Shown: in pieces, positions 1 to 7,443 of the stretch
How positions within the stretch are numbered: the stretch's first letter is position 1
Layout of the letters: every line of letters begins with the position of its first letter
NCBI GenBank assembly: GCA_018402565.1
Contig: JAGYIQ010000001.1
Span: 868,001-932,000, forward strand
Source: Pirellulaceae bacterium
GTDB lineage: Bacteria > Planctomycetota > Planctomycetia > Pirellulales > Pirellulaceae
Length of the DNA: 64,000 bases
Direction: 5' to 3'
Notes under the pieces: model-generated
What the model saw: the letters and a program-made list of their open reading frames with translations, nothing else
Told to the model about the DNA's origin: nothing
The model's database searches: none
Program-made: the position numbers and the translations under genes

Positions 1-2
1 CC

Positions 3-848
3 GGGTCGGTAAACCCCGCCGCCCTGCCGTTCGACATCTCATTGGCCCAGTGGTCGCTGCACAAGGCCCTATTCGCCAAAAAAATCGACCATTTGGATTT
101 TGCCAAAGTCACGAAAGAAGAGTTCGGGATCCACGCCGTCGAATACGTGAATCAGTTCTTCAAGGACAAAGCCGAGGACGCCGCCTACTTGGGTGACATG
201 AACAAGCGAGCCGAGGATCTGGGTGTAAAACAGTTGCTGATCATGATCGACGGCGAAGGCAACTTGGGCGATGCCACTTTGGCCAAGCGGATGGAGGCAG
301 TGAAGCGGCACTATAAATGGATCGAAGCCGCCAAGACGCTGGGCTGCCACAGCATTCGCGTCAACGCCGCCAGCAGCGGTAGCTACGAAGATCAAGTCCA
401 CCGCGCCGCCGATGGACTCCGCAGCCTGTCCGAATACGCCAAAGAAGCTGGCCTGAATGTGATCGTCGAGAACCACGGCGGACTCAGCTCCAACGGCCAA
501 TGGCTGGCCTCGGTCATCGAGAAGGTCGGGATGGACAATTGCGGCACCCTGCCCGACTTCGGCAACTTCAACATGGGCGGCGGTCAACATTACGATCGCT
601 ACCAAGGCATCCAAGAATTGATGCCCTTTGCCAAGGGTGTCAGTGCCAAGTCGCACGACTTTGACGACAATGGCAACGAGATTCACACCGACTACGTTCG
701 CATGATGAAGATCGTTCTGGATGCTGGCTACCGTGGCTTTGTCGGCATCGAATACGAGGGTGGCAAGATCGACGAGTACGCCGGTATCCACGCCACCAAA
801 AAATTGCTCGAACGCGTCCGCGAACAACTGGCCGCTGACTACGCTTAA
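3..848 (+). CDS. Sugar phosphate isomerase/epimerase-like TIM-barrel protein, 5'-partial
   Basis: The frame is open to the left edge of the window (it reads [20 protein letters not shown]), so the true start lies upstream and the first ATG-like codon near 42 is not the start. The 280 visible residues match the xylose-isomerase-like TIM-barrel family (AP endonuclease 2 superfamily). Family-type signatures visible are '[11 protein letters not shown]', '[12 protein letters not shown]', 'GTLPDFGNF', '[20 protein letters not shown]' and 'GFVGIEYEG'. The conserved E, D, H and E residues in these strings are the usual metal-binding ligands. Planctomycete homologues are often exported, and the missing N-terminus could carry a signal peptide. 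The substrate cannot be read from the sequence. It ends with TAA at 846-848, followed by a G+C-rich spacer and a minisatellite. Confidence 0.85.
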   Translation, partial: GSVNPAALPFDISLAQWSLHKALFAKKIDHLDFAKVTKEEFGIHAVEYVNQFFKDKAEDAAYLGDMNKRAEDLGVKQLLIMIDGEGNLGDATLAKRMEAVKRHYKWIEAAKTLGCHSIRVNAASSGSYEDQVHRAADGLRSLSEYAKEAGLNVIVENHGGLSSNGQWLASVIEKVGMDNCGTLPDFGNFNMGGGQHYDRYQGIQELMPFAKGVSAKSHDFDDNGNEIHTDYVRMMKIVLDAGYRGFVGIEYEGGKIDEYAGIHATKKLLERVREQLAADYA

Positions 849-913
849 AGCCTGAGCCTTGGCGGCGGCGCCTGGCTGGCGTTTCGCGACCGAGCGGTTA
901 ACGTGTGCTTTGC

Positions 914-1017
914 CACTGGGTCGTGCCACTGGGTCGTGCCACTGAGCCGTGTCACTGAGCCGTGTCACTGGGCTGTGTCACTGGGCTGTGTCACTGAGCC
1001 GTGTCACTGGGTCGGCG
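914..1017. repeat. 13-bp minisatellite, about 8 copies
   Basis: Eight head-to-tail 13-bp units of the form CACTGRGYYGTGY run from 914, the last one degenerate. Adjacent identical copies (two 'gggtcgtgc', two 'gagccgtgt', two 'gggctgtgt' types) indicate recent slippage or unequal exchange. The array lies between two plus-strand genes. It covers a possible GTG start (1001) of the next gene and ends 13 bp before that gene's first ATG. Confidence 0.9.
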
Positions 1018-1030
1018 TCTGTGGCATGCG

Positions 1031-4000
1031 ATGCGATCGGGTCGACCGGGGCGTCCCTGGCTTGCAGCACAGGAGCGAAGCGTGCCTAATTTGGGTTGGC
1101 TGTCGGCAGCGACGATCGGTCGTGATCGGTCTCGTTGCACGCGTTCCAGGACGCTCGTGCTGAGCGTCTCTCTGCTGTTTGTAGTCGCCACACCAGGATT
1201 TCTGCACGCGGTTTGCGGTTTAGAGGCGGCCCTATGGCAATTGCGTCGCGAAGCATTGCGAACGCAGAACGCGGACTACTCATTCTCCGGCCTGCCCTCG
1301 CAGGTCCGGCTCGGAATTCGAGCCCAGGGAGTTTGCTCGGCGTGTCACTTGGCTTCGTTTGGCGGTCCGCGCAACGAACTGGGGACGGCCTTAAACACCC
1401 TGCTCACGCTCAGTGATCGACAGGATGCGATACGCCAGCGTGACTTGGGACGGCGGATGCTGGATTTGCCCGTTGACCCCACGTTGCCCGACTCACCTAC
1501 GTTCGGGCAGTGGTTCGGCAGTGGCCAACCGCTCGCGGCCGACTCCGTGAATTCCGCATCTGCCGAGGACACTCCGCCCTCGCGGGCTCGCGCTGAGCGA
1601 TTGGATCTGGACGAGGCCGAACGCCGGGTGCGTGAAGTGGAGGCCGAATCGCGGTTCGGAATCTTGCAGATTGAGCGTGCCTCCGAGTTGTCGGCCGATG
1701 TTGCGTCGGTACTGGCCCGATTCCGCGGGGAGGCCTTGATACTGGATGTCCACCGGATGTCGGTGGAAGTGGCCGCAGCATTGGCACGCAGCGAGGCCGA
1801 GACCTTGTGGCTGCCGACAGTGACTGCCGTTTCCGATGAAGTGGCAGCGGAGCTAGCGCGATTCCCCGGTCGGTTGGTGATGACGGGGCTGGCCTCTTTG
1901 GACTCGGTGACGCTGGCCGAAAAACTGGCGGCCAATTCCCGCGCCCTGTCGCTGCCCTACCTGCAAGAGATTGGGCCAGAAGTCGCTCAAGCCCTGGCGC
2001 GGGCCCCACGCAGTTTGACCCTGGCCGCACTGACTCGGCCCTCGCTCGAAGTGCAGGACAAACTGGCCGAAACCGCTGGAGCCCTGGCCTTGCCCGGCTT
2101 ACAAACACTGGATTCTTTGCGTTTGGCCAAAAAACTGGGCAACACCCTCGTGTTGCTTCCCCAAGTGGAATCCTTGACCGTGCCTCAATTGGAGGCGTTC
2201 ATTGGCGTTCGCGGACAGGAAAGCTTCTTTGGTGGCGTGTATTTGCCGCTGTCCAGCATCACGCCCGAAATCGCGGTTGTGCTGGCCGCCAGCCCCAAGT
2301 CGATCAACCTGATCCTGGGCGGTCGGGAACTGGTCTCCGCCGACGTCTTCACGACTTTGCTGACCTCGCGGCTGAGCGTCACGTTGACGGACTTCCAAAC
2401 TCTGTCCAGCGACCAAATTCGCTGGTTGTCCACCGCCACCGCTGGGGCAACGCCGCCCGCAAGGACCGCGCAGTTCCCGCGTCTGAGGTTACCCCAGCTC
2501 CAAGCTTTGGAACCGGCGGTGTTGGCGGAAACGCTGGGGCGACTCTCGCAATACTCGTTCGCCGGCGTCCAGCGACTGTCGCCCGGCGCCGCGACGGCAA
2601 TCGGTAGCGTGCCGAACGTGGAACGCCAACTGAGCAGCGGGCAAATCGAAACGCTTCTGTCGAGCTTGAGCCTGCCGGACCTAACGGAACTGCCACCCGA
2701 GATCGCGGAACGCTTATTCAGAAAAAACTGGAATTCGGTGCAATTATCGTCGCTGGAAGAGGTCTCCTTGGAAACGCTCCAACGACTCGCGCCGCAGACG
2801 ACCACGTTAGTGCTGGGGATAACGACCTTGCCCGAAGAGTTCGTGGACGTGCTGGCGTCGATACCCAGCCAAAGGGATCGCGGCGGCGGCCAGTTGAAGC
2901 TGCCGCGCCTGCGAGAATTGTCGCCGGAGGTTGCACGTCGTTTGGTCGATGGCCTCAATCGTGGCGTGGCGGAACGACGCCAGGCGCTGGGCGACAAGGT
3001 CGCACTGCCCAAGCTGGAATGGGGCGATTATTTTCACGAGTTGAAGTACGGCTGGACGCCGTTATCGCCCGAAGTGGCGCGCGAGCTGGCTCGATTTGAG
3101 GGCAGCTTGACGCTCCATGGCCTGGGCGAATTATCGGACGCCGCCGCCGTGGCCCTGGCGGCACACAAGGGACCTTACCTGAGTTTATTCGGGCCAGGGG
3201 CCGAACGGCTTTCGCCGGTGGCTGCCGCCTCGCTGGCGAAAATTCCCGGCGTATTACAGCTGCCTTTGCGACAGCTAGATTCGGTCCCCCTGGCCCAACG
3301 TTTCGCCACCCAACTCAGTTGGACCTTGTCGAACCTGGAGACCTTGTCGCCCGAGGCCGGTACCGCCTTGGCGAACTACCGCGGTTTCTTCGACCTCCGA
3401 GCGTTGGCCGCTCTGGAGACTGTCGACATGGCGGCACGCTTTGTGGACGGCACGACAACTGGCAGCGCCATCACGCTGCCAGCGCTACGGACCTTGTCGC
3501 CCGCGGCCGCCGAACGGTTAGTTCAAGGCTCCAAAAAGATGACGTTAGGTCTCATGGTGCTGGACGATCCCGTGACGGCTCGCGCGTTGGCTCGACGCTC
3601 GGAGCAAGTTAGTTTGCCTCGCTTGCGAGCAGTGACGCCAACCGTCCGAGACATCCTCAGCCAAGCGGCTGGGATTTCCACGCCACCCTTAGAGTCGCTC
3701 TACCTGTTGACCGAGGACGAGCCCACCAACGCACGTTGGGTGGAAGAATTGGGCGCTGCCGATTTCACCCGCCGCGAAGCCGCCTATCGTGAGTTGGCCC
3801 AGTTGGGCTCAGCTGCCAAAGCGGAGTTGTTGGTCGGACTGCAAACGGCCGATCCCGAAGTCCGCTGGCGATCGGCCCAATTGTGGCAAGCGGCTCACGA
3901 ACTCGACTTCGAACAACGGGCTGCGGCATGGCTGCGAGTCCCCACTGACACATCGGACGACGCTGTTTGGAACGACCAAGCATTGGAGGCCGAGTTCCCT

Positions 4001-4789
4001 GGTTGGTCCCAGTACCGCAGTCGCTTCGGCCGCTCTTTGCCTGCTCGGCAATTGTTTATCGAAATGCATCGCGCCGAACCGGTGCTGCTGGCTCAATGGC
4101 GAGCCAACCCCGCAAACCTGCCTAGCCAGGTAACGGCTTTGGCGGAGCGTTTGCGACTCCAGGTGACCGACTTGAGACAACGTCGGACCATCCAGTTCGG
4201 TTCGGTGGCGACCCTGTGGTTCCTCAGCAGCGAGCAGGCGATCGCGTGGCCGGCCTGGGAGGACGAGGCCGTGGGGCAGCTGGCCGAGCTCTCTCGAGTG
4301 CAAGATGAGTTGCAGGTCGACTCGCCCCTGAGACAATTGTGGTTGGCGTGGCGTCGCTCCAACACCGACCCCCGTCCCGCTCGGGAAAGACTGCTGGAAC
4401 TGCTTCGCTACGGGCTCCGAGCGGAGGCCGAAGGGGTGGCTCGTGAGATCTTGCGTGACGAAGATGCACCGGCCGAAAGTCGGCAATACGCACTGTTGGC
4501 CCTGGCCGATTCTCAGGAGCCCGCGGACTTGGCATTGATGAGTCGCTACCTGGAGGACCCGTCGCCGTTGGGAGTCTACCTCGATAAAGAAGTCGTGATC
4601 AAATCCGAACTGCGAGACATTGCCTTGGCTGTCGTCATCCGCCGATCGGGCGCGGACCCGCGTGAGTTTGGGTTTCGCCATTTGAAGCCCGGCGCAACGC
4701 TGGCCTATTCCCCTGTGACCTTGGGGTTCGCCGACTTGCACGAACGCCAAGCCACTTTCGCCAAGTGGTCCGCACGTCCCGCCCCGTAG
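1031..4789 (+). CDS. Large exported repeat protein with CxxCH motif and LRR-like and HEAT-like regions
   Basis: About 1252 residues from ATG 1031. A GTG at 1001 in the same frame lies inside the minisatellite, so I prefer the ATG. The N-terminus has a basic stretch followed by a hydrophobic segment (LVLSVSLLFVVATPGFLHA), consistent with export. It is followed by 'GVCSACHLASFGG', a CxxCH motif that could bind heme c. From about residue 200 to 880 there are degenerate 22-26-residue repeats of the form 'LxLPxLxxLSPEVAxxLAxxxGxL', resembling the leucine-rich-like repeats common in planctomycete secreted proteins. From about residue 900 ('NARWVEELGAADFTRREAAYRELAQLG') the sequence looks like HEAT/armadillo helical repeats. 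The function is unknown. A periplasmic scaffold or electron-transfer partner is only an inference from CxxCH plus repeats. Confidence 0.7.
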   Translation: MRSGRPGRPWLAAQERSVPNLGWLSAATIGRDRSRCTRSRTLVLSVSLLFVVATPGFLHAVCGLEAALWQLRREALRTQNADYSFSGLPSQVRLGIRAQGVCSACHLASFGGPRNELGTALNTLLTLSDRQDAIRQRDLGRRMLDLPVDPTLPDSPTFGQWFGSGQPLAADSVNSASAEDTPPSRARAERLDLDEAERRVREVEAESRFGILQIERASELSADVASVLARFRGEALILDVHRMSVEVAAALARSEAETLWLPTVTAVSDEVAAELARFPGRLVMTGLASLDSVTLAEKLAANSRALSLPYLQEIGPEVAQALARAPRSLTLAALTRPSLEVQDKLAETAGALALPGLQTLDSLRLAKKLGNTLVLLPQVESLTVPQLEAFIGVRGQESFFGGVYLPLSSITPEIAVVLAASPKSINLILGGRELVSADVFTTLLTSRLSVTLTDFQTLSSDQIRWLSTATAGATPPARTAQFPRLRLPQLQALEPAVLAETLGRLSQYSFAGVQRLSPGAATAIGSVPNVERQLSSGQIETLLSSLSLPDLTELPPEIAERLFRKNWNSVQLSSLEEVSLETLQRLAPQTTTLVLGITTLPEEFVDVLASIPSQRDRGGGQLKLPRLRELSPEVARRLVDGLNRGVAERRQALGDKVALPKLEWGDYFHELKYGWTPLSPEVARELARFEGSLTLHGLGELSDAAAVALAAHKGPYLSLFGPGAERLSPVAAASLAKIPGVLQLPLRQLDSVPLAQRFATQLSWTLSNLETLSPEAGTALANYRGFFDLRALAALETVDMAARFVDGTTTGSAITLPALRTLSPAAAERLVQGSKKMTLGLMVLDDPVTARALARRSEQVSLPRLRAVTPTVRDILSQAAGISTPPLESLYLLTEDEPTNARWVEELGAADFTRREAAYRELAQLGSAAKAELLVGLQTADPEVRWRSAQLWQAAHELDFEQRAAAWLRVPTDTSDDAVWNDQALEAEFPGWSQYRSRFGRSLPARQLFIEMHRAEPVLLAQWRANPANLPSQVTALAERLRLQVTDLRQRRTIQFGSVATLWFLSSEQAIAWPAWEDEAVGQLAELSRVQDELQVDSPLRQLWLAWRRSNTDPRPARERLLELLRYGLRAEAEGVAREILRDEDAPAESRQYALLALADSQEPADLALMSRYLEDPSPLGVYLDKEVVIKSELRDIALAVVIRRSGADPREFGFRHLKPGATLAYSPVTLGFADLHERQATFAKWSARPAP

Positions 4790-4808
4790 ACCTGACGACC
4801 ATCCATCG

Positions 4809-4866
4809 CGTCCTCCCGCCCCTGCCGGTTCACCCGGCAGGACGGCAAGTTTGGGACAGCTAGAAC
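4809..4866 (-). repeat. REP-like element 1 (at 3' end of transposase gene)
   Basis: A 58-bp palindromic unit containing a perfect 8-bp stem, CCTGCCGG / CCGGCAGG, with a 5-nt loop. On the minus strand it starts GTTCTAGCTGTCCCAAACTT. Near-identical copies lie at 5903-5959 and 5979-6036. The terminal TTC (Phe) and TAG stop of the adjacent transposase gene fall inside its foot. Confidence 0.9.
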
Positions 4867-5657
4867 CGGACTGCATCCATGTCGTACTCGCCAAAAGACC
4901 CAGCGTAATAACCTGGTCGCCAAATCGCTTGCTGACCAAATGCAAAGGCAGTGTTGTTCATGAAACCCAAGGCGATCTCCTCGGGACTCTCAGAGATATT
5001 CCCACCCAGCGCCAAATGGACATGATCCGGCATGACAGAGCGAGTGGATACACGATAACCTTTTTTCAAAGATATCGCAGCAAAGAGCCGCGACAATTTC
5101 TCCAATGAAGCTTCGTCCGTGAAACGCATACGAGCCTCCGTCACCAACACCAAATGCAAGTTATACCAGAAACGACCACTGTTCGTCTCGAGAGGCTCAC
5201 TCAAACTGACGGAGGGATCGCAGACAGTAAAGCGTTGCAGAAAACTGGCGAAACGTTCGTCGATAAAACTCGCCTTGGAAACTTGGTTGGCGATGTAAGC
5301 TTCGACATCGGTACGACGATTTTCGCCGATGGTTCGAAATCCAACTTTGCGACTAAACTTTGTACTGCGACGAATGGATCGTAGTCCATGCTGCAGGCGG
5401 CCTTTGATTCTAGAACAAAAGAGTATCGGATCAACATTGGGTTTCACGCTGCAAGCACACTGGATGACTTGTGGCGACCATGAAAGATCTAGCAAGCGAA
5501 TACCATCCGACTCCCACAACTTCTCCAGCTCCGAAAAAAACTCGGGATCCGGTTCGGGCGGAAAATCACCTGCTGAAGGCCAACCGGCCCATGTGTAACG
5601 CAGGTGGTACGCTGGCTCGTGGAGCCGCTCGGCACTGTAGATCGGCGTTGGCTGCAT
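4860..5657 (-). CDS. REP-associated tyrosine (Y1, HUH) transposase with two fused Y1-like domains
   Basis: 265 residues on the minus strand. The C-terminal half (about 160-265) is a recognisable Y1 transposase domain with the HUH motif 'VMPDHVHLAL' (H212, H214). The N-terminal half (about 15-135) has the same layout: 'YHLRYTWAGWP' strand, 'SPQVIQCACSVKP' where a 'PDHVHLLVSVKP' type motif is expected, 'RIKGRLQH', then 'FRTIGENRRTDVEAYIANQ'. So the first copy has lost both HUH histidines (V64, Q66) but keeps the helix tyrosine (Y121). The second copy keeps HUH but ends at F265 where 'GENxxxxVxxY' predicts the tyrosine. The start ATG at 5657 is preceded by GGAG at 5665-5668, which belongs to REP-like element 2. 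The stop TAG lies in REP-like element 1. The gene may be an active single-chain enzyme or a truncated remnant. Confidence 0.8.
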   Translation of the reverse strand: MQPTPIYSAERLHEPAYHLRYTWAGWPSAGDFPPEPDPEFFSELEKLWESDGIRLLDLSWSPQVIQCACSVKPNVDPILFCSRIKGRLQHGLRSIRRSTKFSRKVGFRTIGENRRTDVEAYIANQVSKASFIDERFASFLQRFTVCDPSVSLSEPLETNSGRFWYNLHLVLVTEARMRFTDEASLEKLSRLFAAISLKKGYRVSTRSVMPDHVHLALGGNISESPEEIALGFMNNTAFAFGQQAIWRPGYYAGSFGEYDMDAVRF

Positions 5658-5660
5658 GGA

Positions 5661-5711
5661 CTAGCTCCACAAACTTTCGCTCCGGCCAGACAAGCTGGCC
5701 GGGGGCGGAGG
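5661..5711 (+). repeat. REP-like element 2 (at 5' end of transposase gene)
   Basis: Reads CTAGCTCCACAAACTTTCG, then a perfect hairpin CCGGCCAG / CTGGCCGG (5682-5689 and 5695-5702, 5-nt loop ACAAG), then GGGGCGGAGG. It shares the CTAGCT foot, the CAAACTT box and the GGGGCGG tail with element 1 but has a different stem sequence. On the minus strand its foot provides the GGAG Shine-Dalgarno for the transposase start at 5657. Confidence 0.9.
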
Positions 5712-5735
5712 CAAAGTGACGCTGTTTGACGGCTT

Positions 5736-5782
5736 CTAGCTACCCAAACTTTCGCTCCGGCCAGACGAGCTGGCCGGGGGCG
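5736..5782 (+). repeat. REP-like element 3
   Basis: A second copy of the CCGGCCAG / CTGGCCGG subtype (5-nt loop), in direct orientation with element 2 and 24 bp beyond it. The foot reads TTCTAGCTA, followed by CCCAAACTTTCG. Confidence 0.88.
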
Positions 5783-5902
5783 AAACGAAGCGAGACAGCA
5801 GAGCTTGCTTCAGTAGCCCGAATTCAATCAAAAGACACCCAAGGTTAAACGCTCGCTCAACCTGCGTGCAAGGCAGGGCTAGCTTACAGAGCTCGAACGC
5901 TG

Positions 5903-5959
5903 CCCCTCCCGCCCCTGCCGGTTCACCCGGCAGGACGGCAAGTTTGGGACAGCTAGAAC
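5903..5959 (-). repeat. REP-like element 4
   Basis: Same subtype and orientation as element 1. It has a perfect 8-bp stem (5914-5921 / 5927-5934) around the 5-nt loop TTCAC. It lies in the 480-bp gene-free stretch 5658-6137, which otherwise holds only other REP-like copies and unassigned sequence. Confidence 0.88.
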
Positions 5960-5978
5960 CCGGCCCCACGCGCAGCCG

Positions 5979-6036
5979 CGTCCTCCCGCCCCTGCCGGTT
6001 CATCCGGCAGGACGGCAAGTTTGGGAAAGCTAGAAC
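5979..6036 (-). repeat. REP-like element 5
   Basis: Third copy of the CCTGCCGG / CCGGCAGG subtype (stem 5991-5998 / 6004-6011), with one loop change (TTCAT for TTCAC) and AAAG for ACAG near the foot. It is 20 bp from element 4 in direct orientation. Together they form a small cluster of the kind described for bacterial REP/BIME sequences. Confidence 0.88.
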
Positions 6037-6137
6037 TCGAGAGTTTTTTCGTGACGGTTTCGCTTGCGGGAACGACTTCCTCTTAAAGCTGCGGCGAACG
6101 TCGCGTTTTCCTGTCCCCCCAACACCGGAATGTTCTC

Positions 6138-6626
6138 ATGAAACCTGCCTGGCTCGCTTGCTGCTTGGGACTGATGGCGTGGGCCGCCACTCCCGTAGCA
6201 GCCGATGATTACTGGAAGTTCAAGCAGATCCAGGGCCAACCACTCGAGGCCCGCGTCAGCCGCTACGACGTCGATCAACAGCTGGCGCTCCTCGTCACGC
6301 GCGACGGCGTGGAGGTACAAGTTTCCGTCGCGGAACTCGACACGCCCGACAAACGGCTCCTGGCCCGAGCCCTCGAACGTAGCCTCTTCCACAAACCCAA
6401 AGCCGCCACAACGCCCGCCCCTCCACGCGAAGCCGCTCCCGCCGCCGCCCCAGCTCGACCTGTGGTCTGGCACAAGAACTTCCAGCAAGCAGCCGCGCAG
6501 GCTCGGACGGCACCCGCACTCGAGGCCGACACGACGGAGCCTGCGAACCCGGCCGCGGCTGTCGCGGACACCGACCGTCCGATCGTCTGGTTCCGCGTCT
6601 TGGGTGATTTGCGTGGCCTGATGTGA
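6138..6626 (+). CDS. Exported SHD1-like protein, N-terminal part of a probably split gene
   Basis: 162 residues from ATG 6138. Residues 1-22 form a signal peptide (MKPAWLACCLGLMAWAATPVAA). Residues 25-75 ('WKFKQIQGQPLEARVSRYDVDQQLALLVTRDGVEVQVSVAELDTPDKRLLAR') resemble the SHD1-type beta-barrel domain often found at the N-terminus of planctomycete exported proteins. An Ala/Pro-rich linker follows, then 'RPVVWHKNFQQAAAQA', the usual beginning of a thioredoxin-fold domain in such proteins. The frame stops at TGA 6624-6626. The same frame resumes five codons later in the next feature, so the two may once have been one gene of about 410 residues. Confidence 0.6.
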   Translation: MKPAWLACCLGLMAWAATPVAADDYWKFKQIQGQPLEARVSRYDVDQQLALLVTRDGVEVQVSVAELDTPDKRLLARALERSLFHKPKAATTPAPPREAAPAAAPARPVVWHKNFQQAAAQARTAPALEADTTEPANPAAAVADTDRPIVWFRVLGDLRGLM

Positions 6627-6641
6627 AGTGCCGGCCACTCC

Positions 6642-7367
6642 ATGAGGACCGTGTCGTTCTCTCAGCCCCAAGTGCAAGCCACACTGGCTCGCGATTTTGT
6701 CTGCTTCACCACCAGCACCGAAGGGGACCCGACGGCGGGTCAATCGATCCGGCATCGCCCCCGCGATCCGGCGGGGCCCTGCCTGCGGGGCAACGGCCAG
6801 CAGAATGTGCAAACGTTGTTTTTGACCCCCGACGGCGAGATCTTCCATGCCGCCACCGGGTACCTGTCCCCCGCGGACCTGTTGTCGGAGTTGGAGTTCG
6901 CCCGCGACCTATTCGTCACCTTGCAACAGGCCCCCGCTGCCCAACGAGCCGAAGTGGTCCAACACCAGCATCGACAACGTTTGGAGCAACTTGCCTACTC
7001 GCCCGCCGAGATCGATGCTCGCGGCCCCAACCTGGGCGGCATGAACTTCCCTGGCATGAACTTTTCCGGCCTGGACTTTTCTGGCATGAATCCTGCCCAG
7101 TTGAACTTGCCCGCCTTGATCGAGGGCCGCGGGGATCTGAGCGGTCTGGCGGCGGGGCGACGGACTGGCGGCAAAGACCGTCGGACCGATGCCGCGGGAG
7201 TCGCTCCAACCGACGCGTTGCCGAACCCTTTCGCGCGTGGACAGATCCTCAGCGATCACCAATTCTGTTTGGACCACCCGCTGCAACCGGCTGCCAAGTT
7301 CGACCGTGACCCCACGCCCTTGGTCGGCTCCGGCAAGTCCTTCTTCATGAGCTCGGGCAGTCAATAA
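6642..7367 (+). CDS. C-terminal part of split thioredoxin-like protein, or separate small protein
   Basis: 241 residues in the same frame as the preceding gene, separated from it only by one TGA and five sense codons. 'FVCFTTSTEGDP' followed by 'NVQTLFLTPDGEIFHAATGYLSPADLLSELEFA' looks like the second half of a thioredoxin-like fold. No CxxC motif and no signal peptide are visible. Around 7039-7115 there is a short pentapeptide-like run (MNFPG MNFSG LDFSG MNPAQ LNLPA). The ATG at 6642 has no obvious Shine-Dalgarno. If the gene is intact as a separate unit it would need translational coupling or readthrough. Confidence 0.5.
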   Translation: MRTVSFSQPQVQATLARDFVCFTTSTEGDPTAGQSIRHRPRDPAGPCLRGNGQQNVQTLFLTPDGEIFHAATGYLSPADLLSELEFARDLFVTLQQAPAAQRAEVVQHQHRQRLEQLAYSPAEIDARGPNLGGMNFPGMNFSGLDFSGMNPAQLNLPALIEGRGDLSGLAAGRRTGGKDRRTDAAGVAPTDALPNPFARGQILSDHQFCLDHPLQPAAKFDRDPTPLVGSGKSFFMSSGSQ

Positions 7368-7443
7368 ACAAAAGAGTTGCGTCACTTACCGAGTTCATCC
7401 CCTACACAGCGGCAACCTGCCATTGTCATCGCGCGAGTGGAGG

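Noticed and set aside
69..968. Minus-strand ORF of 299 codons opposite the isomerase gene
   Set aside because: Shadow of the plus-strand gene; composition is typical of antisense frames and no family signature is seen.
914..1017. CRISPR array
   Set aside because: The 13-bp units are contiguous with no spacers.
3809..4945. Minus-strand ORF of 378 codons
   Set aside because: Antisense to the large repeat protein and running into REP-like sequence; no domain.
6624..6660. TGA as a selenocysteine codon in the split thioredoxin-like gene
   Set aside because: No convincing SECIS-type hairpin directly after the TGA and no Sec machinery in view; a broken frame is simpler.
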